A DNA stretch of 64,000 nucleotides, from the NCBI GenBank assembly GCA_000349905.1, contig KB722736.1:2740754-2804753 (forward strand). Reading direction: 5' to 3'. The notes under the pieces were generated by a model, which worked only from the letters and a program-made list of their open reading frames with translations, made no database searches and was not told where the DNA came from. The first letter of the stretch is position 1. Every line of letters begins with the position of its first letter. Shown piece by piece: positions 10,826-21,109 of the stretch. The stretch comes from Volvariella volvacea V23. Its lineage: Eukaryota > Basidiomycota > Agaricomycetes > Agaricales > Pluteaceae. Both the position numbers and the translations under genes were made by a program.

Positions 10826-12877
10826 ATGGCCTCTCGAAACACCATTCTTCGTCTCATCAACGCGTCGCAGCACACGGCCTGTCCCTGCCATGGCTGTCGG
10901 ACAGCGACCCATGCCCTTGCTCAAATGCAGTCTATTAACCAGCTGAGGAACTTTGCAACCCCCGTCAACACAGTTCAGAAGGAATACGCGTTCGAGGTAA
11001 CGACACGCGGACCCCTTCTTGCCTCGCGCTGATGCCTTTCCAGGTCGCTGCATCCAACCTCAGGTTTGGAGACGGCGTTACAGCAGAGGTCGGCATGGAC
11101 CTCAAGAACATGAAGGCCCGCAAGGCATGTGGGCCCTCGCATCTGTCTTACTCCCTTATATCGACTCTCTTTAGGTTGGCGTTTTTACTGATCCAAACGT
11201 AGCCAAGCTCCGACCGATGAAATCCGTAAGCGGAATACTTTCACCACGATCATCTAATTTGTCACAACTCCTCCCGCTAGGCCCTGGCCGCCCTGGAGGC
11301 ACAAACCGATCTACCCTTCGAGGTGTTTGACAGAGTTGCAACAGAGCCGACAGAAGAAAGCTGGCGAGAAGCCATTGCTTGGGCTCGCAAGCATGATTTT
11401 AGCCACTTCCTAGCGTGCGCATCCTCTTTCAACCTCTGATGTCCTCGAGTTAACAACACAATTTGTAGTGTAGGAGGGGGTAGTGTCATCGACACCGCAA
11501 AAGCAGCCAACTTGTAAGCGTCGTAACTCGTTGGTGTGGCCCGATTCTTACCCTTTTTACAGGTTCACGGTTTACAAGGACGCAGACCTTATGGACTTTA
11601 TCAACGCACCCATAGGCAAAGGTCTCCCTATCTCCCAGGCCCTCCGACCTCTAATAGCGGTTCCCACCACCGCTGGAACTGGTTCTGAAACCACGGGAAC
11701 TGCCATTCTCGACATAACGTCGCGTTCCTTCAAAACCGGAATCGCGAATCGCGCATTGAAACCCGTTTTGGGCATTGTGGTATGCTCGGCCGTAATCTAA
11801 TTCAGAACGTTCAATGACAAGTTTCGCGTCGTAATACAGGACACTCACAACACAGAGTCATGCCCTACTCCTGTACAGATCAGCGCCGGTCTTGACGTGC
11901 TCTTCCACAGCATGGAAAGTTACACTGCTATCCCGTATGTAATGCTTCCCGTTGACCCAATTGCTCCGTTAACATTGCGCAAAGCTATAACGAACGCACG
12001 CCTCGACCGGCCAACCCAATCCTTCGACCAGCTTATCAAGGAAGTAATCCTGTTGCTGATATATTCTCGTTGTGGGCATTGCAAACGACTGTCAAGTATC
12101 TGCCTCGCATAGCTAAAAACCCTGATGACGAGGAAGCACGACGACAGATGCTGTAAGCAGGATAACTAAATAAACCATGCATTTACTGACATGCGCCAGG
12201 TTGGCATCGTCGTTTGCGGGCATTGGCTTCGGAAATGCGGGGGTCCACTTGTGTCACGGCATGAGTTACCCTGTAGGCCTCTTATTCGTCTGGTCCCTAC
12301 GTAGTCTAACATACGCCACGACTCTCAGATCTCTGGCTTAAACAAGAAGGGTCCAAATTACAAGCACCCCGGGTATGCAGTGGACCACCCTATCATTCCC
12401 CATGGTGTCAGCGTTGCATTGACTGGTCCAGCAGGTAAGCATGTGCCGATCAACCTTGTAGAAACAAATCACTAGGCTAACTGTGACTAGTGTTCCAATT
12501 CACTGCGCCCTCGTCCCCTGACCGTCACCGTCAGGCTTTGGCCATATTCAATGGGACCACAATTACGGACCCATCTATTACCAGCATTCCCGATAGTGAG
12601 ATTGGGGCACATCTCTACGAGTCCATTGCCCGGTTCCTGGATGGTCTGGGTGTACCCCGTGGCCTCAAGGCAGTTGGGTGAGTGTTTGTGGACTCTCCTG
12701 TTTTTTTATACCTCCTTACACGTCTGCAGCTACAAGAATCAAGACATTCCCAGCCTGGTCGAAGGGACTCTGCCTCAACGACGAGTACTGGATCTCGCTC
12801 CAGGCATCGGTGATGTTATTGGTTCTGACGGCAAAGAACATCTCACAAGAATCATCGAGAGGTCTATGGAGTATTAG
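10826..12877 (+). CDS. ADHFE1: Hydroxyacid-oxoacid transhydrogenase (iron-dependent ADH family, mitochondrial)
   Basis: Converts 4-hydroxybutyrate plus 2-oxoglutarate to succinic semialdehyde plus 2-hydroxyglutarate in mitochondria. The N-terminus is a basic presequence that includes a CPCHGC stretch, then [14 protein letters not shown]. Family marks: [11 protein letters not shown], the [14 protein letters not shown] nucleotide loop, [26 protein letters not shown], and metal-site histidines in [12 protein letters not shown] and [13 protein letters not shown]. The C-terminus [16 protein letters not shown] fits the HOT subgroup. At least ten introns of about 45-60 nt; the join [10 protein letters not shown] uses a GTATGT donor near 11935. 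It stops 39 bp from the end of convergent HIS6. Confidence 0.92.
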
Positions 12878-12916
12878 ATACTGTGGCTTGACCATCGATG
12901 CTGTACTTCTGTTTCT

Positions 12917-14070
12917 TCAGGAGGACTTGGCACCTTCGTTTACCCTTACTAGTTCTGCGAACTTGACTAATGTGCCCCCGAAAATATCCAATGAACTCCC
13001 ATACGTCAGATCAACCTTGCCTTTGGACAGTTGGTTAACTAGATCCAGGTCGTCGATGGCTAATTCGATGGATGGGCGTTAAGTCCCTACAAGCCTACGA
13101 GTCACTCACATTTAGCACCGCCGGCATACGTGATGGGAAGGGTCGCCCATTCGCCCAATTCTGTGGGCTTGAATATTGGTATCACTAAAGATAAGCGTAA
13201 CTCACTGGATACCAGTTCTTCATCGATTCCTTGACATAATCCTTCCACGTCCGCGGCGTGTATAAGGAACTCACTGCGTTCCATCGGCATCAGTTATTAT
13301 AAGTATAATCAGGTAGAATACCTGCAGTACTCGGATAGCAAACTCAAGGTCTCTGCTTTGCTCGGTTAATCCTCCCAAAGTCATATTGCTGTCTACTTAC
13401 CTCTTGTGACTTCCATGTCGGTGATGTCTTGCCATTTATTCATCGCAATGAACCATCTATTGCCACGGCGGCGGCAACTACACAAAATTTAAAGAGGATC
13501 ACCGATTAGCGTGAATGTATGGTCGCACCTAAGGTCAATGACAAGCTTATCCTTTCCAATAGCGGTTGACAATGCTCTCAGCCTCTCCGGGGAGAAAGAC
13601 TTGCCGGGGAACAGATAGGAAGTCACAATCACCTAAGGTCCTTTCGCCGTCAAAAGGCGGCGCAAAAAATTAGTATTGCAAAGCCCAACTTTACTCGCGC
13701 CAGCGTCAAGCCATTCTTGCGCATTTTTGTGAGTGATCCCCCCTCCAATTTGCAGCCCCCCCGGCCATGCAGCCAAAGCTTCCTTTGCAGCAGCATCATT
13801 CCCGCCACCCAGTTTAATGACGTGCCCACCAGTTAGATTGTGTTTACGGTATAGTTCAGCGAATTCGGCGGGCGATTGACTGATTGAACAGAAGCATGTT
13901 CATTTCCCAGCGTAAATCGGGAAGACGATATGCTATACAAGCCTTGCAACAAAGTTCGTCTTGAGGCTGTCTGGTGAGTTATCGGAAAGCGTGCCCCCGA
14001 CAATCTGCTTCACTTTCCCTTCGTGAAGGTCTATACAAGGGCGGAATTGGCTTCGGTGAGTTGAAGACAT
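12917..14070 (-). CDS. HIS6: Phosphoribosyl-formimino-AICAR-phosphate ribotide isomerase (histidine biosynthesis)
   Basis: Fourth step of histidine synthesis: Amadori isomerisation of ProFAR. Exons recovered: 14070-13943, 13879-13690, 13632-13529, 13477-13401, 13352-13322, 13273-13110, 13059-12917. The protein begins [26 protein letters not shown] with the N-terminal catalytic Asp (CIDLHEG), then [69 protein letters not shown] and the C-terminal [15 protein letters not shown]. The first intron (13942-13880) starts GC instead of GT; only this choice gives the in-phase family sequence. A 45 nt in-frame stretch in exon 6 (about 13171-13215) may be a further intron: 278 aa with it, 263 without; yeast has about 261. 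Confidence 0.9.
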
Positions 14071-14367
14071 AGATGACGGGGGTGCCAAATCGGGGGATAA
14101 GATAATCCTCTGATTAAGCGTGGGAACAACGATACAGTTTTACAAATTAAGGTTCTGGACACAAATCTGTGGTTGGGATACTAGGCAGTACCAGCAAGCA
14201 CGACGATCCCCAAGGTGAATACCCATTCCTATTTGCTCTCGCGGCACCAAGCGCATCTCCCTGGCCCAGCGATACAATGCGGGTGTTAGTTTCGCCTGGG
14301 ACTGGCCATCTTGCACAAATGACGCGTTTAGCACCATACTCATGCCTTGCTCGCAGAAACCATCAAA
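14071..14367. promoter_or_regulatory. Divergent upstream region: HIS6 / RPL35
   Basis: 297 bp between the start codons of HIS6 (minus) and RPL35 (plus). I saw no TGACTCA amino-acid-control element inside it; one lies in the third RPL35 intron at 14602-14608. Confidence 0.45.
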
Positions 14368-14912
14368 ATGGTCGGAAAAGTGAAGGCATATGAACTCCAA
14401 TCCAAGTGCGCTATCATTTAGTATTGATGGGTGGATGTAGGGAGATCTGACTGTGGATGCAGGTCGAAGAATGACTTGGCCAAACAACTTCAGGAACTCA
14501 AGGGAGAGCTCCTATCGCTACGAGTGCAAAAGATCACTGGTGGATCGGCGGCAAAGCTTACAAGGATGTACGTGGTGAATGTTGAGCGGGCTATGTGGAA
14601 GTGACTCATGGCTCGCCTCGATAGCAACACCGTCCGCAAGGCTATTGCACGGGTATTGACCGTCACCAACCAGAAGGCCCGCCAGAACTTGCGCGAGTAC
14701 TACAAGAAGAAAAAGTACCTGCCTCTCGACCTCCGACCCAAGAAGACACGGGCAATCAGACGGCGCTTGACCAAGGTGTGTCGCTATGATGAGATGGTAC
14801 CAGCGAATCGGAATGTTGACCGGCCGTGTAGCACGAGGCATCGCTCAAGACATTGAAACAAAAGAAGAAGGAGCAGAACTTCCCTACTCGCAAGTATGCC
14901 GTAAAGGCATAG
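14368..14912 (+). CDS. RPL35: 60S ribosomal protein L35 (uL29)
   Basis: Cytosolic large-subunit protein near the tunnel exit. Four exons (14368-14405, 14463-14567, 14625-14775, 14832-14912) join to 124 aa, the usual eukaryotic length. Almost every residue fits the family: [54 protein letters not shown]-like [18 protein letters not shown] and the C-terminal [10 protein letters not shown]. Introns are 56-57 nt, all in phase. Confidence 0.97.
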
Positions 14913-15624
14913 GATGTTGTGTGGTGTAGTGGGTAGGGGGTCGTTCTATGCAGCAGTTTCATTGATTGTCAATGGTTTCTTATATGTATGCACACGCACG
15001 AATTGAGCTACGGCCATGCTATGCACCGATGCGGGACGGATTTGAGCTGTCGGGTTGTGAGCTGTGACTTCCTAATTTGAATTGTTGGACGACAGTGCGG
15101 TTGTTTCGTCATAAGTGAATTATAAATCCCGTTATTTCTTGCCTTTTGCTACTTAATCCCCAGCCATCCTCCCCATCCCTCTCTACCCACCCCGACCTCC
15201 GTCCTGCCCCCTCCCGTCTTCCTGCGACCACACTCCCTCCCGTTGTGGCTCCTGGCCTGTTGAGCCCGCTTGTAACCGCCCCTGTGACCGCCCTGCACGC
15301 CCTGCACCCGCCCCTGTAACGTGAACCATCTGCCTCCTCGAGTGCTCTGCACGCCGACGGCACTCCCAACCTACTCACAGAAAAATCCGGCTCTCACACT
15401 TTGCCACATCGTCGTGCCACATCATTTTCGTTCCAAACGGGCATAAGTTAACGACAGGCTGATCACGGCTTTATACCCTCCCACGACTTATCATGGTAAG
15501 CTTATCTCGCCGATTGAATTCAATCCATACCACCTTTCGATCGTTCACTCCGGGGCACGTGTCTCTTCCTGCGTGGGCGCCATGAGGCGTCACTACCATC
15601 CCAGAGCCGCTAGGTGCTGCACCC
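14913..15624. other. Intergenic region with pyrimidine-rich tract upstream of the kinase
   Basis: 712 bp, no gene seen. 15150-15330 is strongly C/T-rich on the + strand and holds two near-copies of CGCCCCTGTRAC with CCCTGCACG repeats between. A CACGTG E-box sits at 15556-15561, about 65 bp before the kinase start. The C/T tract is typical of fungal core promoters and 5' UTRs. Confidence 0.45.
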
Positions 15625-17939
15625 ATGTCGCTCATCCAGCGCTCAAGGGGTCAAAGCTTCGCGAGCGATGCTCCATCTTATCACTCTGCCGTGCTGACCA
15701 CGTCGTCACTGCAGGCTGAATCGCAAAAAACCCGTGGTCCTTACCCAATCCCGAGCAACAATCCCGCTAGTCAGTATACCCTTCTCGAGAAGCTGGGCAC
15801 TGGGAGCTTTGGGACAGTATACAAGGCTATGCACAATGAGACAAAGCAAATAGTAGCTATCAAGCAGATCGGTACGTCTCTCTTTCATCCCAGCAGTGGT
15901 CGTGGACCCTTTGACCTTTTCTCGCTTGTAGATTTGGAAGACACGGATGATGATATCTCGGAGATTCAACAGGAAATTGCCAGTCTCGCACAGTGCGATT
16001 CGGAATATGTCACGCGGTATTACGGCTCTTTTGTGGTCGCCTATAAGCTCTGGATCGTGATGGAATACCTTGCCGGCGGATCGTGTCTCGACTTACTCAA
16101 GCCCGGCGTATTTTCTGAGGCGCACATAGCTGTCATCTGCCGCGAGTTGCTTCTTGGTCTGGATTACCTCCACTCAGAAGGCACAATACATCGGGACATC
16201 AAAGCCGCAAACATCCTCCTGTCGTCCTCCGGTAAAGTGAAGCTAGCGGACTTTGGTGTTGCTGCCCAGTTGACAAGCACACTTCGTCACACATTCGTTG
16301 GAACACCTTTTTGGATGGCCCCTGAGGTTATTAGACAGGCGGGGTATGATGCTAAAGCGGACATGTGGAGCCTTGGGATTACTGCAATTGAGATGGCGAA
16401 AGGAGAACCGCCGTTGGCCGAGTACCATCCCATGCGAGTCCTCTTCCTAATACCGAAGGCTAAACCCCCAACTCTGGAAGGCAATTTCTCGCCTATCTTT
16501 AAGGATTTTGTTGCTCAGTGCTTAACAAAGGACCCTAGTGCGGTATGTGGACTCGCATCGGGTCTTGAACGTCGTTTAATCATCCATACAGCGACCTAGT
16601 GCTAGCGAGTTACTGCAACACCGTTTCATCAAAGGCGCTAGAAAGACATCTTATCTTACAGAGCTTATTGAGCGGTATCAAGAATGGCGCACACACCAGC
16701 CGCACAAGGGGCATCAGGCATACCAGCCTACAGTCCGAAATACCATGGCATGGGACAATACTATGAAGAGTGATTGGAACTTTGATACCATACGTTCTAA
16801 TTCTGTAATGGGGTCGTTCCGAGGAATGGCAAGGGATTTGGTCACGCAGCCAGATACAATTCCTGATGATGAAGGCATATCTCTTGTGGATGAAGAACGG
16901 GTTTCAATTGACACTGGAGCTGCAACAAAGGGTAGCGATCCAATTGTCCCTCCTGGCATTGGTACAAACCCCCAAGCCGCTCATTCAACTGTAATAATCA
17001 AATCAGTTATACTTGACCATGAAGATGACGCAACTCAAACAAGCGACGAAGGGGATGCACTACCCTCTGGTATTCTACATTCTCGCCTGCAAGGCATTTC
17101 ACTGATTGCGATTAACAGGCGACCCTCCCGCCTATTCAGGTGGTGGCTCTCTCAAGAATATGAATCGGCGATCCTCCTACGCAGAAAGGACATCCGTGAA
17201 TGGTGCGGGAACAATTATACGAGAAGCCGACCTTGGAACAGGCGTGGATACTATACGACCCGTCAAGAAAGTGGATCCTGTGGGTTCACTGAGGCTCTCC
17301 TCAGAGTTTGTGGGCAGTATGCGGAAAGAGGGCAGCACATCAGCACCATCATCGCCAGTGTCACATAAGCGGATTGCCAGCGAGACAGGAAAAGCCGGAA
17401 AGCTCCTAGTCGATGATGTCGTGTTGCCCATCCTTCGTGATGTCAGTAAATCCGATTCTGTTGCCTCCCTAAGGTTGCTAACTTGTAATTAGGCTATTCG
17501 GGATGATATGGATGCCCGCGAAATTGAATCATTAAGCATGCTGTCACGAGGCTTTAGCGAATTAAAGGATGCGAACCCTGAGTTGGCTTATCGCATTGTT
17601 CTTGATATTCTCTCAGGAATCAACGAGTACGTGAATCACCACTTAATTACATACTGAGCTTTTAATCTTTGTCGCAGCCACAACGGGGTCCGAAACTATA
17701 TCCATACATCCCGTGGGCTATTCCCGCACACAAGGATAACACGCAAGAGTGAAATGACGTCTAAAGGGCTTGTCGTCACTGAGGTCCAGGAAGAGCTTGC
17801 TGGGCTTCCTTCCACATCCGCCACACCACGCACAGACGACACGGATGCAGCTACCCCGATCCGCAAATCACCTATTGCAGAACTGCTTTACATGAGGTGG
17901 CTGGAAGGCCTCAAGATCAAGTGGCCCAGCCTTCTATGA
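15625..17939 (+). CDS. Ste20-family protein kinase, germinal-centre (MST/GCK-III) type
   Basis: Serine/threonine kinase. Six exons (15625-15871, 15932-16542, 16592-17069, 17119-17441, 17493-17626, 17678-17939) join to 684 aa. The catalytic domain lies at about residues 50-305: GTGSFGTVY loop, VAIKQI lysine, [11 protein letters not shown] catalytic loop, [19 protein letters not shown] (GCK activation segment) and [19 protein letters not shown]. Then [32 protein letters not shown], typical of Mst3/4, Sid1, Nak1, Kic1. The remaining 350 residues are a Ser/Thr-rich linker and a helical C-terminal end. In other fungi such kinases act in septation and polarity networks; which one this is cannot be told. 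The first intron is 60 nt and happens to be open in frame. Confidence 0.93.
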
Positions 17940-18745
17940 GTTTATCGGACAGGTCTTCGTGGTTTGGACTCTACACAACTTTTGCCATCACTCCTTTGAC
18001 TAACCAGCCTCAATGCCTTGTATCTAATGTATCACCATGCGTTTGTTGGCTTAGTGGGTCCGTAATATGTTGTTCCAAGTGTTTTGGTTGTCTTATTTGC
18101 AATGTCATGATCTCATGAAATCACGAAAGTCGCGCACAACACTACACGGGGGTGAATTGCATGAATCTGCTTGACATCTGCACGTGTCAAGCGCTCTACA
18201 AATGAATTCCATCTGCACACAGCGTGGTACAACCATTCTACGTCAAAAGGTTTCCGGGTGAATTGCAAGGGAGGGGTATCCGCAATGAGAGTGTCATGAA
18301 TGCATCGTAATCCTATAGGCCAGTTAAACGGTGACACCATCCGGGTGGAAGGACTCACCTCATCCAACCTCTTGATCAAGGTTAGTGTGGGCAACACCTA
18401 AGAGTGTAAGGGGACGATGAACAAATGAAGGAAAGCGTATATGCAAAGGGGAGGAAAGGTGGAAAGTATTCATTATAGATTAATGTCAGTTTTTAAAAGA
18501 AGAGAAGAGAATATCCAAAGCAAAACTATCATGTTTTGCTGCATCTCGTAGAATTATAAATGTCCAGATGTCCGTGAGTCCAATGCGGTGATCACGATTC
18601 AAAGTTGTCCATCCAAAGAATTAAATCCGGTGAGAAATCGCCGTGTGTAAGTGCGCGTATCAAAGTAACGATCAATGGAAAAAAGCGTCGTGAGGTTCGA
18701 GCTGTCCACGAATGTCTAATCGAATGTTTGAAATACAAGTCCCTA
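17940..18745. other. Convergent intergenic spacer
   Basis: 806 bp between the kinase stop and the chitin deacetylase stop. A 94-codon minus-strand frame at 18113-18397 (MLPTLTLIKRLDEV...) has no family resemblance and no splice support; I treat it as chance. AT-rich around 18440-18560. Confidence 0.4.
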
Positions 18746-20492
18746 TCAGGCCCACAGTGCCAGGCCGGTGAAGAAGAATGCAAGAGGAAGTGCGTCCAAG
18801 GGTGTCAATGAGTTGAGGGCAGAGTTGGAGATGTTTGCAGACGTTGGACTTGGGTCTCCTCCTACAGACCTAAACGGGATGAGCTTTGAAACATCAGGTG
18901 AACAAGAACCTACTGAGAGGGCCGCGAGGCATCTTGGCTACTACCACTGCTATTATCACCATTATCGGTACTACCATCTCCACTACCGTCCCCACTGTCG
19001 TCCCCACCGTCGTCTCCACTATCACCATCGCTCTGGTCGTCCTCGCCATCATCCTCATTGTCGTCCGGACCACTTAAGTCGCCGACAATGGCAAATTCAA
19101 CATCGTCGGACGAGGATGACTGTGCATTTTGATATGCTCGATCGCCGTTAACAACACGGGCTAGGGAGGCCGCGGTCCAACCATTGGCTTGGATGAGAGG
19201 GTACGCATTTATAAAGGCTTGGACGGTAGCATCCATGGACTCGTGCTCGAGGACTACCAAACCCGGGGACTTGGGACCTAACATGCCCGTTTGACAAGGA
19301 CAGGATTTAGGTAAACTCTTGGGACTCACCTGTCAGCCATTGGGTCATTGATGCTTGGACCATGCTGAGAGTGGTGCTGCCAGAGGAAAGTCCCCAATCG
19401 AGGGTACTACGCAAATAAGTCAAGAAATCTATTACGACAACCACGGAAGGGTCCACATACTCCTGATTCCATATGACAGTTTCTAGACCGAACACCTGCC
19501 AAAAGGAATTAAGTTGTAGATGTGCAGTGCAACATGGCTGAATCTAAGAATTACCTCCTTCGCAATGGCCCGCACCCTGTTATCAGAGTCACCATATGGC
19601 GGACGCCAATAGCGGGGAATGCGCCCACCGGTGGAATTCCGAATCAGTTGCATGGTCCAACCGAGCTAAATTTGGACACAATGAGGTAGCGATACAATGG
19701 GGATAGCTACACGACCTTACCTGTCCAAGGATATCATAATTGCTGAGGGTGGTCATGTATGGGTGAGACCAGGTGTGCACAGCGATGTCATTATCTGCAT
19801 CGAATGCTCTCTCGAACAACTCTGGGCTGGCCAAAATGTGCATGCCAATCATAAAATGTGTGGCCTTTTCGTTATGCTCATCCAGGAAATCGAGAAGTCT
19901 GGCTGTAGGCTTATTGCGGCTGCGATAAGCAGCTGCGTGTGTTACTCGGTAAAAAAAACTCACGGGAAGCGGACCATCATCAAAGGAAGTGGCAAAAACA
20001 CCATCCGGGGCATCCCAAATGTCATCTGGATGTCTGCATTTATATGTAGAGGAGCAAACTTCAGGACTGTTGGGATTAAAGCCTGGAGGATAGACAGGAT
20101 TAACGCCAGGGGTGTTAGTCGATATCGGGACATTAGGGATGAGTCCTGCGTCAATTGCATCGTTAAGAGCATCAATCCAGGACTGAGGCAGGATTGCAGG
20201 GTCAGGTATGCGACCCGGCCAGCCTCTGCGCCACTCTGCACACGAGTGAGGTCAGAAGCATGCAGTGTGCCGGGGAGTATTAATACACACCTACGCTGCC
20301 CACGGGAGGATAATCCGTACCATCAGTCGGTGCGCGAGGAAACAGCCTATGAACGGGATGGTCGTCGGGCTGGTGCCATGTCGTAGGAAGGGAACCGGAA
20401 GATGAATGGTCGTGAGCATAAATGTCGTTAGACGTTGGGGCAGCAAATGACGCGACTGGGGCGAGAAAAAGCAACAATGACGAGAGGAACAT
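18746..20492 (-). CDS. CDA: Chitin deacetylase (carbohydrate esterase 4) with acidic tail and GPI-type signal
   Basis: Removes acetyl groups from chitin to make chitosan in the wall. Signal peptide [19 protein letters not shown]. NodB-domain motifs in order: FATSFDDGP (catalytic and metal Asp), [11 protein letters not shown] (metal His pair), [35 protein letters not shown] and [10 protein letters not shown]. An Asp/Gly/Ser-rich segment follows, then a last exon reached through the intron that begins at the GTAGGT after the Ser/Pro stretch near 18910; it encodes ...[26 protein letters not shown], a small-residue site plus hydrophobic end as in GPI signals, stopping at 18746. Without that intron the protein stops at about 18910 with no anchor. 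Several introns of about 50-60 nt. Confidence 0.9.
18941..19075. repeat. Degenerate GAY-codon repeat in the chitin deacetylase gene
   Basis: On the + strand the run reads as repeated CCATCG/CCACTA/CCGTCC-like hexamers; on the coding minus strand it gives mainly Asp, Gly and Ser ([20 protein letters not shown]). Imperfect 6 nt periodicity suggests growth by replication slippage. It also opens long false frames on the + strand. Confidence 0.7.
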
Positions 20493-21109
20493 GAGGCACG
20501 GCGAAATGGAGCTCTCGTTTTTTAGCTATGAAGTGGCAGAACGAGGGCTCCGGGACGCTCAGACCAGAAGGGAGAGAAAGGGGATTGGGAGGTGGTCCTG
20601 CGATGGAGGACCTACCTTTGTAGGAGGACGGCCCTGGGACGTTACCCCTTCAACCACAGTTGCCCTATAATCTTGATCTCGCCACCCACATCGTCCCGCT
20701 TGGCGAATCTCCTATTTTTGTCAATGCCTGCACATCATTCCCTTTTCGGGCCATGTTTACCATGCTACAAGGCCATGATAATCAACCATCAACTGCAAGC
20801 CATGGCATCCACTGCCCGTCACGGCCACATTCTTCCTTTTCTCATTTTTTCTCCTCTTTGCCAGCGCCACAGCGGTCCACCGTCTTTTTTGACACAGAAC
20901 GCGCATGTCCTTATAGAATCTTCACGTCGCGGGGCCCCGTCTCATCAACATGCACCAGCAGCATGGACTTTGCCGAGAAGCTTCCTTTCGTCATAAACCC
21001 GCCAAGAATACCTCGAAGCTGTCAGGCACAGCGAGGGCTGGGTCCTCCGAAATAACCTCAATTGGAAAAGGGCGGTAACAGTACAGGAGAACTATACACC
21101 CGTAGTTAA
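20493..21109. other. Chitin deacetylase upstream region and TFIIF 3' end
   Basis: 617 bp. Holds the promoter of the minus-strand chitin deacetylase and the terminator side of the TFIIF gene. T- and C-rich on the + strand at about 20830-20890. Frames in this area show no protein family. Confidence 0.4.

Noticed and set aside
14602..14608. TGACTCA (Gcn4-type site) near HIS6
   Set aside because: It sits in an RPL35 intron about 530 bp from the HIS6 start, and the same heptamer occurs elsewhere in coding sequence, so chance is likely.
15270..15320. Possible regulatory direct repeat (CGCCCCTGTRAC)
   Set aside because: Only two imperfect copies inside a generally C-rich promoter tract.
18113..18397. 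94-codon minus-strand frame in a spacer
   Set aside because: No signal peptide, domain or splice context; kept only as part of the spacer description.
18768..19151. 127-codon + strand frame rich in His/Tyr/Arg
   Set aside because: Product of reading the GAY repeat of the chitin deacetylase gene backwards.
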